From the IMG/VR virus record IMGVR_UViG_3300022752_000162, positions 1 through 39,941 of that record: a DNA stretch of 39,941 bases; one strand, written 5' to 3'. How positions within the stretch are numbered: the first letter of the stretch is position 1; each line of letters starts with the position of its first letter. The DNA comes from a virus. Of the stretch, positions 30,007 through 36,292 are shown one piece after another. The position numbers were made by a program, and so were the translations under genes. The notes under the pieces are model-generated. The model was given only the letters and a program-made list of their open reading frames with translations. It was not told the DNA's origin and did no database searches.

Positions 30007-30417
30007 TTAGACATTAGGCAGAAGTGAAAGAGTTGAGGCTTCCGCCGTGGTCAAGGGTTCGGTTTGGGAGATGTCGAATACATTGCCCCCAATAAAAAAG
30101 ATATCCTCCTTGCCTTCCTCGGTCTGCTCCTTGTTCTTCCTAGTGGCGGGGCAGAGGATCAGGAGAGACTTTTCCCCCTTCCTTACGATCCGGCCAGCCT
30201 TCCGCCATTGCTGGAAGCCCCCGACAAGGGAGACTTTGGGACGCTGAACAATCAAAAGGTAGGTATTTCGCAGGGAGAGGGGATTTCCCTCAATGGTGCG
30301 GATTCCACCCATCCGGCGGGAGATTTCGAGACGCTGGGATTCATCCAAGCGAGAGAAGCTTTCGGCAAGCTCCTTCATCTTGGCTTTCTTTTCTGCGATG
30401 GCTTGTTCTTTGTTCAT
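30007..30417 (-). CDS. ArdC N-terminal-domain protein (anti-restriction-like), 136 aa
   Basis: Matches the ssDNA-binding N-terminal domain of ArdC: NPLSLRNTYLLIVQ (45-58), then VGGFQQWRKAGRIVRKGEKS (65-84) with the G-R-x-V-x-K-G-E-K core, then FFIGGNVFDISQTEP (106-120). The zinc metallopeptidase C-domain of full ArdC (HExxH) is missing, so this is a stand-alone N-domain. ArdC proteins are carried by plasmids and phages and can protect incoming DNA from restriction. First gene of the leftward operon, read from an apparently leaderless promoter, and so probably made early. Confidence 0.75.
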   Translation of the reverse strand: MNKEQAIAEKKAKMKELAESFSRLDESQRLEISRRMGGIRTIEGNPLSLRNTYLLIVQRPKVSLVGGFQQWRKAGRIVRKGEKSLLILCPATRKNKEQTEEGKEDIFFIGGNVFDISQTEPLTTAEASTLSLLPNV

Positions 30418-30422
30418 GCAGG

Positions 30423-30474
30423 CTTATTAGCCGTAAGACTTATTAGCGTCAATAGCAACTGAGCAACTATTAGC
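30423..30474. repeat. operator repeats CTTATTAGC
   Basis: CTTATTAGC at 30423-30431 and 30439-30447, spaced 16 bp, with a third shorter copy CTATTAGC at 30467-30474. AAGACTTATTA (30435-30445) is identical over 11 bases to 17257-17267 in the other control region, suggesting one protein acts at both. The first two copies sit on the promoter, so binding would repress it. Confidence 0.55.
30424..30452 (-). promoter_or_regulatory. leftward promoter of the ArdC-like operon, predicted leaderless
   Basis: On the minus strand: -35 TTGACG (30452-30447), exactly 17 bp, -10 TAATAA (30429-30424), then 6 bases to the ATG at 30417. The expected start site is the A of that ATG, and the intervening bases hold no Shine-Dalgarno. 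The strongest promoter match I found in the window. Operator-like repeats overlap both the spacer and the -10. Confidence 0.6.
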
Positions 30475-30487
30475 AATGCTAAGACAG

Positions 30488-30810
30488 ACAAAAAAAGAAT
30501 CTAATAGAGCCTGATGATTTACGAGGGGATTGTTAAGGAAGTTAAGGAAATTTCTTTCTAACTAGGGAAAAAGAAAAAAAACGAGAAAAAAAGAAAAATC
30601 CGAGAAAGAGGAACAGGAAGGACAGGATTTTTCGAGACTGACGAGGTTCCTTCCCCGATTGATTAGAAAGGGAATTAAAAAGGGGAAGGGATGGTTAAGG
30701 CCTTAACTACTGAACGAGCCCCCCGAGCGGAAGGGGGACTGAATGACAAAAGCGAAGGGGGAGGATTAGCGGAGGGATGATCCAACATTTCCCCTTTAAA
30801 TTATTATCGA
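30488..30810. other. gene-free stretch: purine-rich tract and palindrome
   Basis: No open frame of note. 30538-30645 is strongly purine-rich on the plus strand, with many runs of A and GA. It is followed by a perfect 14-bp palindrome GTTAAGGCCTTAAC (30694-30707), a C5/G5 hairpin (30719-30737), and AAGGGG/CCCCTT arms (about 30755 and 30791). This could be a leader, an origin-like region or part of a longer RNA. Nothing decisive. Confidence 0.35.
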
Positions 30811-30813
30811 AAG

Positions 30814-31104
30814 CCGAGGACTGCGGAGGTTTTAAAGGCATAACGAAAGTATGCGGGCAGTTTTCGCCCTGCAAGGGTGCGAAGGGTTTTTGCGGTGTAG
30901 TTTGTCCTATGTCCTCGGTAAGCCAGTAAGGAACTATCCCTCTTTAGCGGGGGTGGACAATCGCAGGCTCAAGGCCTCTTATTAAGCTAGGGGGCGAGCC
31001 TAGCACCGATTGAAGGCATTACGCTTGGCGGGTTTCCCCTCTGTCATCCAAGGATCAGACTTGCTGGCATCCGGCGGGGCTTTGTGTCCTCCCCATTGAT
31101 GCCA
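30814..31104 (+). ncRNA. candidate structured RNA upstream of the packaging operon
   Basis: About 290 bases without an open frame but with many helices. P1: CCGAGGAC 30814-30821 with GTCCTCGG 30911-30918. Inside it a stem with GAAA tetraloop (GCATA 30838-30842 / TATGC 30850-30854), then GGGC/GCCC (30855-30858 / 30866-30869). Then CTATCCC/GGGGTGG (30934-30940 / 30950-30956, two G-U pairs that hold only on the plus strand). Then CAATCG/CGATTG (30958-30963 / 31007-31012) enclosing AGGCTC/GAGCCT, which competes with GCTAGG/CCTAGC. Last, TGGCATC/GATGCCA (31065-31071 / 31098-31104) enclosing GGGG/CCCC. The tetraloop and wobble pairs favour the plus strand. No known family recognised. Confidence 0.4.
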
Positions 31105-31116
31105 AGGAGACCTATA

Positions 31117-31159
31117 AAGTCTTATCTAGCCTTGTCAAACTTTTTAATGGTCTTATGGG
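31117..31159 (+). promoter_or_regulatory. candidate rightward promoter of the packaging operon, predicted leaderless
   Basis: -35 TTGTCA (31132-31137), 16 bp, weak -10 TATGGG (31154-31159), then 6 bases to ATG 31166. AAGTCTT (31117-31123) lies 8 bases before the -35, the same distance as at the integrase promoter, and the bases between are also similar. The poor -10 suggests help from an activator or a dependence on phage control. Confidence 0.35.
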
Positions 31160-31165
31160 TTTCCT

Positions 31166-31432
31166 ATGGCCTTTAACCGATGGGGCGAGAAGATCACCCG
31201 AAGAATGCGGAAAAATAAAGGGTGGAGGATGCACGAGGATGAATCGACTAGGAAAATGGCCGTAGAGCTAGGCAAGTTGAATAATAAAACCCTTACAGAA
31301 TCCGATATGGGGGATTTATGGGACAGGATGGGCAGGAAACAGCACTTGGTCGGGATTATGACGGAATGGCTCAATCGGACGCATTACAGGCAGGGGGAAG
31401 CATGGATGCCGAAAGATCGTGTGGTTTTATGA
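31166..31432 (+). CDS. hypothetical basic protein before small terminase, 88 aa
   Basis: First gene of the packaging block. The product is basic and helical (WGEKITRRMRKNKGWRMHED; MGDLWDRMGRKQHLVGIMTEWLNRTHY). No Shine-Dalgarno is visible, in line with a leaderless start. It ends in an ATGA overlap with the terminase small subunit. A DNA-binding or regulatory role is possible. No family recognised. Confidence 0.5.
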   Translation: MAFNRWGEKITRRMRKNKGWRMHEDESTRKMAVELGKLNNKTLTESDMGDLWDRMGRKQHLVGIMTEWLNRTHYRQGEAWMPKDRVVL

Positions 31433-32112
31433 ATGTAACGCCGGACACGATCAAAAAGCACGCTGGCGGAAGGCCTAGTCGGTGGAGTATCGCAACGGCG
31501 AAGAAGATTTGCGGATTCGTTAGGCGGGGGATTCCCTTGCGTTATGCTGGCCCCCTTGCGGGGGTTCCGTGGTCAACCTGTAAGGAATGGGCGGGGGAGC
31601 ATCCTGAGTTCCCGCCTATGCTTGAAGAAGCTCACTCGGCCTTCGTGCAGGATCATGTTGGGAACATTGAAAGACATTCCAGAACATCAGAGAAGGGGAG
31701 CCAATGGCTTTTAGAGCGAAGGGCTAAGGAGGAGTTTTCGGCTCCTTACACTCAGAACAACGCTTCCCAGCCCTCGCTCAATGTTCTAGCCCTCGGAGGC
31801 GATGCCCTAGCCAAGCTGATGCAGGGATGGGGCGGGATGATTGCCGGACAAACGGCGGGGCAATCGCAACCGATCCCGATTCCAGTTGAATCCCAACAAA
31901 TTCCCGACATTCAACCTACTCCTACTCTGTTGCCGGAACATATTACAGAATCTAACGAACCACCCAAAATCAAATTAGATATTCCCTCAGAGAAAATAGA
32001 AGCCCCTAAGATTGAAGAAGTTAAACCAAAAAGAGGCAGGGGAAGGCCTCGGAAGTATCCCAAGCCTGACGGGGTAGCCACACCCCCACCCCATGCCACC
32101 CCTAATTTATAG
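31429..32112 (+). CDS. terS: terminase small subunit-like protein with C-terminal AT-hook, 227 aa
   Basis: Start at ATG 31429 (ATGA); the longer frame is a shadow. Residues 16-53 hold an HTH (SIATAKKICGFVRRGIPLRY, then LAGVPWSTCKEWAGEHPEF), the usual phage terminase small-subunit DNA-recognition fold. A helical oligomerisation part (EEAHSAFVQDHVGNIERHSR) follows. The tail is Pro/Gln-rich and carries a clear AT-hook (KRGRGRPRKYPK, about 203-214), unusual for this family. It lies directly before the large subunit. It would select and hold phage DNA for packaging. Confidence 0.7.
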   Translation: MNVTPDTIKKHAGGRPSRWSIATAKKICGFVRRGIPLRYAGPLAGVPWSTCKEWAGEHPEFPPMLEEAHSAFVQDHVGNIERHSRTSEKGSQWLLERRAKEEFSAPYTQNNASQPSLNVLALGGDALAKLMQGWGGMIAGQTAGQSQPIPIPVESQQIPDIQPTPTLLPEHITESNEPPKIKLDIPSEKIEAPKIEEVKPKRGRGRPRKYPKPDGVATPPPHATPNL

Positions 32113-32162
32113 ACCCCCCTTTCAAAAAAATTCTAAAAAATTCATCCCCCTCTAAGAAATAA

Positions 32163-33566
32163 ATGCCTCTCGCCACTCCCGACCAACTTCCGAAGAACCC
32201 CACTCCAGAACAACTCTTAGCAACGCCGCTGGGCTTTTCCAAAATGCTCGGCATCGACCTCCACCCTTGGCAGGCAAAAGTATTTTTGGACGTTGGCCTC
32301 GGCAACCGAGTCGCCCTCAAAGCCGCCAACGGCTCCGGCAAAACCTCCTGCTTGGCGGCTCCCTTGGTTCTTTGGTGGTGTGCGGTCTATCCCAAAAGTC
32401 AGGTTGTCACCACCGCCGGAGTCTATCGTCAGGTTAAGGAGCAACTCTGGCAGAGGCTCGCCGGATGGCGGGATCGGCTGACAGGCTGGACTCTGAATGC
32501 CACCGACCTCACGGCCCCCAACGGCTCTAAGGCCATAGGCTTTTCTACTGACGAACCCAACCGCTTCGAGGGCTGGCACAACGACAGGCTCCTGATGATC
32601 TTTGACGAGGCGAAATCCATCCCTGCCGACATCTGGAGGGCGGCGGAACGCTGTCAGCCATTCGCTTGGTTGGCCATGTCTTCGACTGGCGGGATGGATG
32701 GGGAGTTTGCCCAATGCTTCCTAGGCAAGCGCAAGTTCTGGAAAAACTACTCTGTTACGGCCTTTGACTGCCCCCATATCAAAAAGGAATGGATTGATAT
32801 GCAGATTGAGCAACATGGCAGGGATAACCCATTTATTAGGAGCATGATATTCTCGGAGTTCATGGGGGAGGATGATGGGATTAGCCCCTTCACCTATTCC
32901 AAGATCCGCTTCTGTAAGGACAATCCCCCCAAGAGGATAGAAGGCCCCCCTGTGGCTTTTATTGATTGGGCCGGAGGCGGGGATGAATCCGTGATCGCTA
33001 TTAGGCGTGGAAACGTGTTAGAAGCCTTAATAGGGTGGAAGGACTCGGATACGATGAAAAGCGTTGGGAGGGCCATTGTGGAGCTAAAGAAGGCCAACCT
33101 GAAGCCTTCCGATGTCTGGGCTGACGATGGTGGGCTAGGTAAGCCAATGAATGACCGGATGCGGGAGATGGGCTGGCCCATAAGGAGACTCAACTTTGGG
33201 GGCAAAGCCTACTCTGACCGCTATGTGAACAGGGGATCGGAAATCTGGTGGGAGACGGCTAGGCAGATCGAGAGGGCTGAACTGATCCTCCCGCAGGATG
33301 AACTCTTGGATGCCCAGCTTTGTAGTCGGAAAGCCAAGATCACCTCATCTGGAAAAATGGGTCTTGAAAGTAAAGATGAAATGAAGCGCAGGGGGGTTAG
33401 CTCGCCGGATCGGGGGGATGCGGTTTGCGGGGTGTGTTGCGTGAGAAATGATTTGGGGGAGTTGACAAAGTTTGATTCCGGCAATACGGGCTCTGATTGG
33501 TTGAGCGAGATGCAGGAAACCTCGGATGGGGAATCCTCGATATCTGGCTTCGACTCAGGAGGCTAA
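32163..33566 (+). CDS. terL: terminase large subunit, 467 aa
   Basis: The ATPase domain has Walker A A54-A-N-G-S-G-K60-T61, Walker B LLMIFDEA (143-150) with catalytic E149, and coupling motif AMSSTGG. The nuclease domain has D268 (AFIDWAGGGDES), D321/D322 (VWADDGG) and a distal D416 or D419 (SPDRGDA), the RNase-H-like triad that cuts concatemers. Length is normal. It powers DNA translocation into the prohead through the portal encoded shortly downstream. No Shine-Dalgarno is visible before ATG 32163. Confidence 0.9.
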   Translation: MPLATPDQLPKNPTPEQLLATPLGFSKMLGIDLHPWQAKVFLDVGLGNRVALKAANGSGKTSCLAAPLVLWWCAVYPKSQVVTTAGVYRQVKEQLWQRLAGWRDRLTGWTLNATDLTAPNGSKAIGFSTDEPNRFEGWHNDRLLMIFDEAKSIPADIWRAAERCQPFAWLAMSSTGGMDGEFAQCFLGKRKFWKNYSVTAFDCPHIKKEWIDMQIEQHGRDNPFIRSMIFSEFMGEDDGISPFTYSKIRFCKDNPPKRIEGPPVAFIDWAGGGDESVIAIRRGNVLEALIGWKDSDTMKSVGRAIVELKKANLKPSDVWADDGGLGKPMNDRMREMGWPIRRLNFGGKAYSDRYVNRGSEIWWETARQIERAELILPQDELLDAQLCSRKAKITSSGKMGLESKDEMKRRGVSSPDRGDAVCGVCCVRNDLGELTKFDSGNTGSDWLSEMQETSDGESSISGFDSGG

Positions 33567-33573
33567 AAAATAA

Positions 33574-33744
33574 ATGCAAATCTGGACTTGGATCACATCG
33601 AACTGGACGGAAATCGTGGCGGCACTTGGCGCACTTGTGATGGGCAGTCGGATTATTGTAAGGCTCACCCCCAGCAATACGGACAATGTGTGGCTGGAGC
33701 GTGTGGTGGCCTTCCTAAAAAATGTTGGCCTAAAGATCGACTAA
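33574..33744 (+). CDS. small membrane protein, putative holin, 56 aa
   Basis: Product MQIWTWITSNWTEIVAALGA continues LVMGSRIIVRLTPSNTDNVW, then LERVVAFLKNVGLKID. One membrane span (about 12-28), then the phrase LTPS.TDN.WL.RVVAFLK, common in small phage holin-like proteins. GGAGG lies 12 bases before ATG. It sits first in a short cassette between terminase and portal with two spanin-like frames. Confidence 0.55.
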   Translation: MQIWTWITSNWTEIVAALGALVMGSRIIVRLTPSNTDNVWLERVVAFLKNVGLKID

Positions 33745-33939
33745 GTGGGAATCCTGTCCGCCATCTTGCAGATTATTGCGAGGCTCCTTGGTTTTGTTCC
33801 TGATCGAAAAGAACGGGATGAAGCTGGGGCAAGACAGGCTTGGGAAAAGAACCAGAGTGCCATTGACGCTGATCTTGGCCCTAGCCCTTGGTGGATGCGC
33901 GACAATTCAGCCCGTAACAAGAACGACAGGTCAGGTTGA
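33745..33939 (+). CDS. membrane protein, possible inner-membrane spanin, 64 aa (GTG start)
   Basis: Starts at GTG directly after the TAA of the previous gene. An N-terminal hydrophobic helix (GILSAILQIIARLLGFVP) is followed by a charged helical region (RKERDEAGARQAWEKNQSAI) and a polar tail. A membrane anchor plus periplasmic helix is the plan of an Rz-type i-spanin, though it is short. The next gene, a probable lipoprotein, overlaps it in another frame, as Rz1 overlaps Rz. Tentative. Confidence 0.4.
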   Translation: MGILSAILQIIARLLGFVPDRKERDEAGARQAWEKNQSAIDADLGPSPWWMRDNSARNKNDRSG

Positions 33940-34060
33940 GCGACTGATGACCATGCCCGAATACGAACAGGTCAGATCCTCCTCGCCGGAAGTCCGGCGT
34001 TGGGCTCGTGAAGCTCTTACCTCCGTGAATGATTTGGAATATCAGGTGAGGAGCAAATGA
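33818..34060 (+). CDS. probable lipoprotein, outer-membrane spanin-like, 80 aa
   Basis: From ATG 33818 (M15 of a longer frame that starts at 33776) the N-terminus is basic (MKLGQDRLGKRTR), then hydrophobic (VPLTLILALA), ending in lipobox LGGC, with C28 as the lipid-attachment site. The mature part is short, charged and helical. It lies largely inside the preceding gene in another frame, which is the Rz/Rz1 arrangement of Gram-negative phages. It would join the outer to the inner membrane at lysis. It ends in an ATGA overlap with the portal gene. Confidence 0.55.
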   Translation: MKLGQDRLGKRTRVPLTLILALALGGCATIQPVTRTTGQVERLMTMPEYEQVRSSSPEVRRWAREALTSVNDLEYQVRSK

Positions 34061-35916
34061 AGGAACGGCAGGAACTTTATTCGACTTTGATTGAGGATTT
34101 GCGGGCTCGGACTGGCTGGGAGGAGCGGCAGAGGATTTGGTATGAGATGCGGCACAATGGCCTTCGCAGAAAAAAGAAACTCCCTTGGCAGGCCGACCTT
34201 CACTACCCCTTGGCCGATTCAATTATAGGCAAGCTCAAGCCCTTCTACTATCAGCAGGTTTTCTCCAATGAGGTGATTGCCTCATTTGTTCCGGCCAAGC
34301 CCCAGACCGATTCCGTGACGCAGAGCGTGAGCCGTTGGTTCGATTATCAGGTTCGCCAGCAAAGCAATTTCGAGACGGAGATCCTAACCACGATTGACGC
34401 AATGCTGATGAGCGGGATGAACCTGCTAAAGATTTCTTGGGATGAGGATGCCGGAGGGATTCGGTTTGATTCAGTCGATCCCGTCCATGCCATTGTCCCC
34501 CATTATACCCGTGATGTCCGCACCTGTGATCGCCTGTGCCATGTCATTCCAATGTCGGTGAATCAATATCGGAACAACAAACTTTACAATCAGGACGAGG
34601 AATTGATCAAAAAGATCAAGGGGCGGAACAACGAGGGAACGAGGTTTTCCAGTTTTGAGGATGTGAAGCTCCGGCGGGAGGGCATCACCGTTGGGGCCGA
34701 TGACGAACAGGTGATCGTCTGGGAAGTTTATGAGCGGGATGAGGACGGAAAGATTTACGTCCACACCTTCAGCCCCGTGGAACCCACGATTGATATCCGG
34801 CCCACCTTCGAGTTGCCCTACAACCACGGCCAGCTTCCGTTTGTGCCGTTTGTCATGGAGATCAAGGATAAGGGTGTGTATTCGAGCCGTGGAATCTGCG
34901 AGGTGGTTGCGCCGTTTGAGGCCTATATGTGCAAGCTGATGAACGAAAAAGCCGATGCGATGACTTTGTATAATCGGCCTTTGTTCCGTTGTGAGCAGGA
35001 CATCCCCAACACAAACAACCTGAAGTTCGGCCCTGCCACAATCCTTCCCGTTGGAGTGTCTCCCGTGACTATGCCCCAGCCTCCGATCTCCTTTGATCAG
35101 GAGATGATCAATCAGCGCATGATTTCCGAGTATTTAACCTCCATGCCTGACTTTGGCTTGGCGCAACAGGGCAACACGAAGAACGCCAGAACGGCCACCG
35201 AGATTTCCCAGATTGGATCGCTGATGGGTCAGTCCACCGATCTTCGGGCTCGTATCTTCCGCATCTCGCTTGGCCATGTCTATCGGCAGGCCTATTCCGT
35301 GCTTACGCAATTCGGAAAGAAGAGTCTCAATTTCCATTTCATCGACACCTTTGGCTCCGTTCCGCCGGAAGCCTTGGAGGTGACTTATGCCATCCATCCC
35401 TCCGGTTCCGCCGATGGGATCAACAAGGCCGTTCAGTACCAGAAGGCTTTCGCCCGTCTTCAGCTTTTGGGCAACAACCCCATGATCAACCAAGCCGCCC
35501 TGCTTAAGAGCGTGCTTGAGATTGACGATCCTTCATTAGTCCAAAGACTAATAACTGATCCCAAGCTGGAGGAGATGGATCAGGCCGAGGATCAGGCCAA
35601 CGAAAACCTGATCCTTGAGAGCGGATTCCCAGCTTTGGTTCGTCCTTCCGACAATCACAAGGCACACCTCAAGGTCATGCTGGATCGGATCGAGTTCCTG
35701 TCCCAGAGTGGCGGAGGCAGTCCGGTTGCGATGCAGAGATATCGGGAACACCTTGAACAGCATCTTCTGGCCTTGGGCCAAACCGACAAGAACCTTGAGC
35801 GTCAGATCCGGCGTGAGTTGGCGGATCGGGCGAAGGCAATGGAATCCCAGATGGGCAATCAATCCCAACAGGGAACAATGACCACCGAAAACCTCCCTAG
35901 TGGACAAGGCGTGTAA
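34057..35916 (+). CDS. portal protein, 619 aa
   Basis: Size and position (after terminase, before scaffold and capsid) fit. Recognisable phrases are KKLPWQADLHYPLADSIIGK near the start, a central WDEDAGGIRFDSVDPVHAIVPHYTRDV (adaptor wing), and a C-terminal GNTKNARTATEISQIGSLMG, typical of podovirus portals (NARTATE). It forms the 12-mer ring through which DNA enters and leaves and which binds the adaptor encoded at 4566. The tail is Gln-rich and probably disordered. ATGA overlap with the lipoprotein gene. Confidence 0.8.
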   Translation: MKERQELYSTLIEDLRARTGWEERQRIWYEMRHNGLRRKKKLPWQADLHYPLADSIIGKLKPFYYQQVFSNEVIASFVPAKPQTDSVTQSVSRWFDYQVRQQSNFETEILTTIDAMLMSGMNLLKISWDEDAGGIRFDSVDPVHAIVPHYTRDVRTCDRLCHVIPMSVNQYRNNKLYNQDEELIKKIKGRNNEGTRFSSFEDVKLRREGITVGADDEQVIVWEVYERDEDGKIYVHTFSPVEPTIDIRPTFELPYNHGQLPFVPFVMEIKDKGVYSSRGICEVVAPFEAYMCKLMNEKADAMTLYNRPLFRCEQDIPNTNNLKFGPATILPVGVSPVTMPQPPISFDQEMINQRMISEYLTSMPDFGLAQQGNTKNARTATEISQIGSLMGQSTDLRARIFRISLGHVYRQAYSVLTQFGKKSLNFHFIDTFGSVPPEALEVTYAIHPSGSADGINKAVQYQKAFARLQLLGNNPMINQAALLKSVLEIDDPSLVQRLITDPKLEEMDQAEDQANENLILESGFPALVRPSDNHKAHLKVMLDRIEFLSQSGGGSPVAMQRYREHLEQHLLALGQTDKNLERQIRRELADRAKAMESQMGNQSQQGTMTTENLPSGQGV

Positions 35917-35932
35917 TAAGGCTATCTAATAT

Positions 35933-36262
35933 ATGTTGACCAAGATCAAATCGGCCATACGGGTTTTTCGAGAGCTAGGTCATGTCGAGGTGGACTGGAC
36001 TCCAGAAAACCAGAATGCGGCCAAGCAGTTCTTTTTATCTCCCGCCGGAAAAAGGCTTCTCCTTGTTCTGCAAAACTGCGCCACACGAAAAGACACGCAG
36101 GCAGTATTCGCCGGAGGGGGACGTTTTGAGGCGGGAAAAGCGGTGGGGATGAGGGAGGGTCTGGTGATCCTTGAATACCTCGCAAACACCGAGATTGAAG
36201 AATTTACCGAGAACTCCGAGGGCGGGGCCGTTGCGGAGCTTCTCGAATCACTACGGCCCTAA
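35933..36262 (+). CDS. hypothetical head-region protein, 109 aa
   Basis: Small helical protein between portal and scaffold. It reads SAIRVFRELGHVEVDWTPEN, then AAKQFFLSPAGKRLLLVLQN, then GKAVGMREGLVILEYLANTE. A recurring companion of portal and scaffold genes in aquatic podoviruses, from memory. Function unknown. The intergenic upstream has AAGG some 10-13 bases before ATG. Confidence 0.5.
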   Translation: MLTKIKSAIRVFRELGHVEVDWTPENQNAAKQFFLSPAGKRLLLVLQNCATRKDTQAVFAGGGRFEAGKAVGMREGLVILEYLANTEIEEFTENSEGGAVAELLESLRP

Positions 36263-36292
36263 ACACACACGGGAAGGACACCTGAAAAACCA

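Noticed and set aside
30694-30707. Perfect palindrome GTTAAGGCCTTAAC as a transposon end or restriction-linked site
   Set aside because: No partner copy, target duplication or transposase gene exists in the window; kept only as part of the intergenic description.
30814-31104. tRNA or group I intron in the gene-free region
   Set aside because: No cloverleaf with a T-loop (GTTCRA) or CCA end, and no recognisable group I P3/P7 core, was found by eye. No tRNA was seen elsewhere either.
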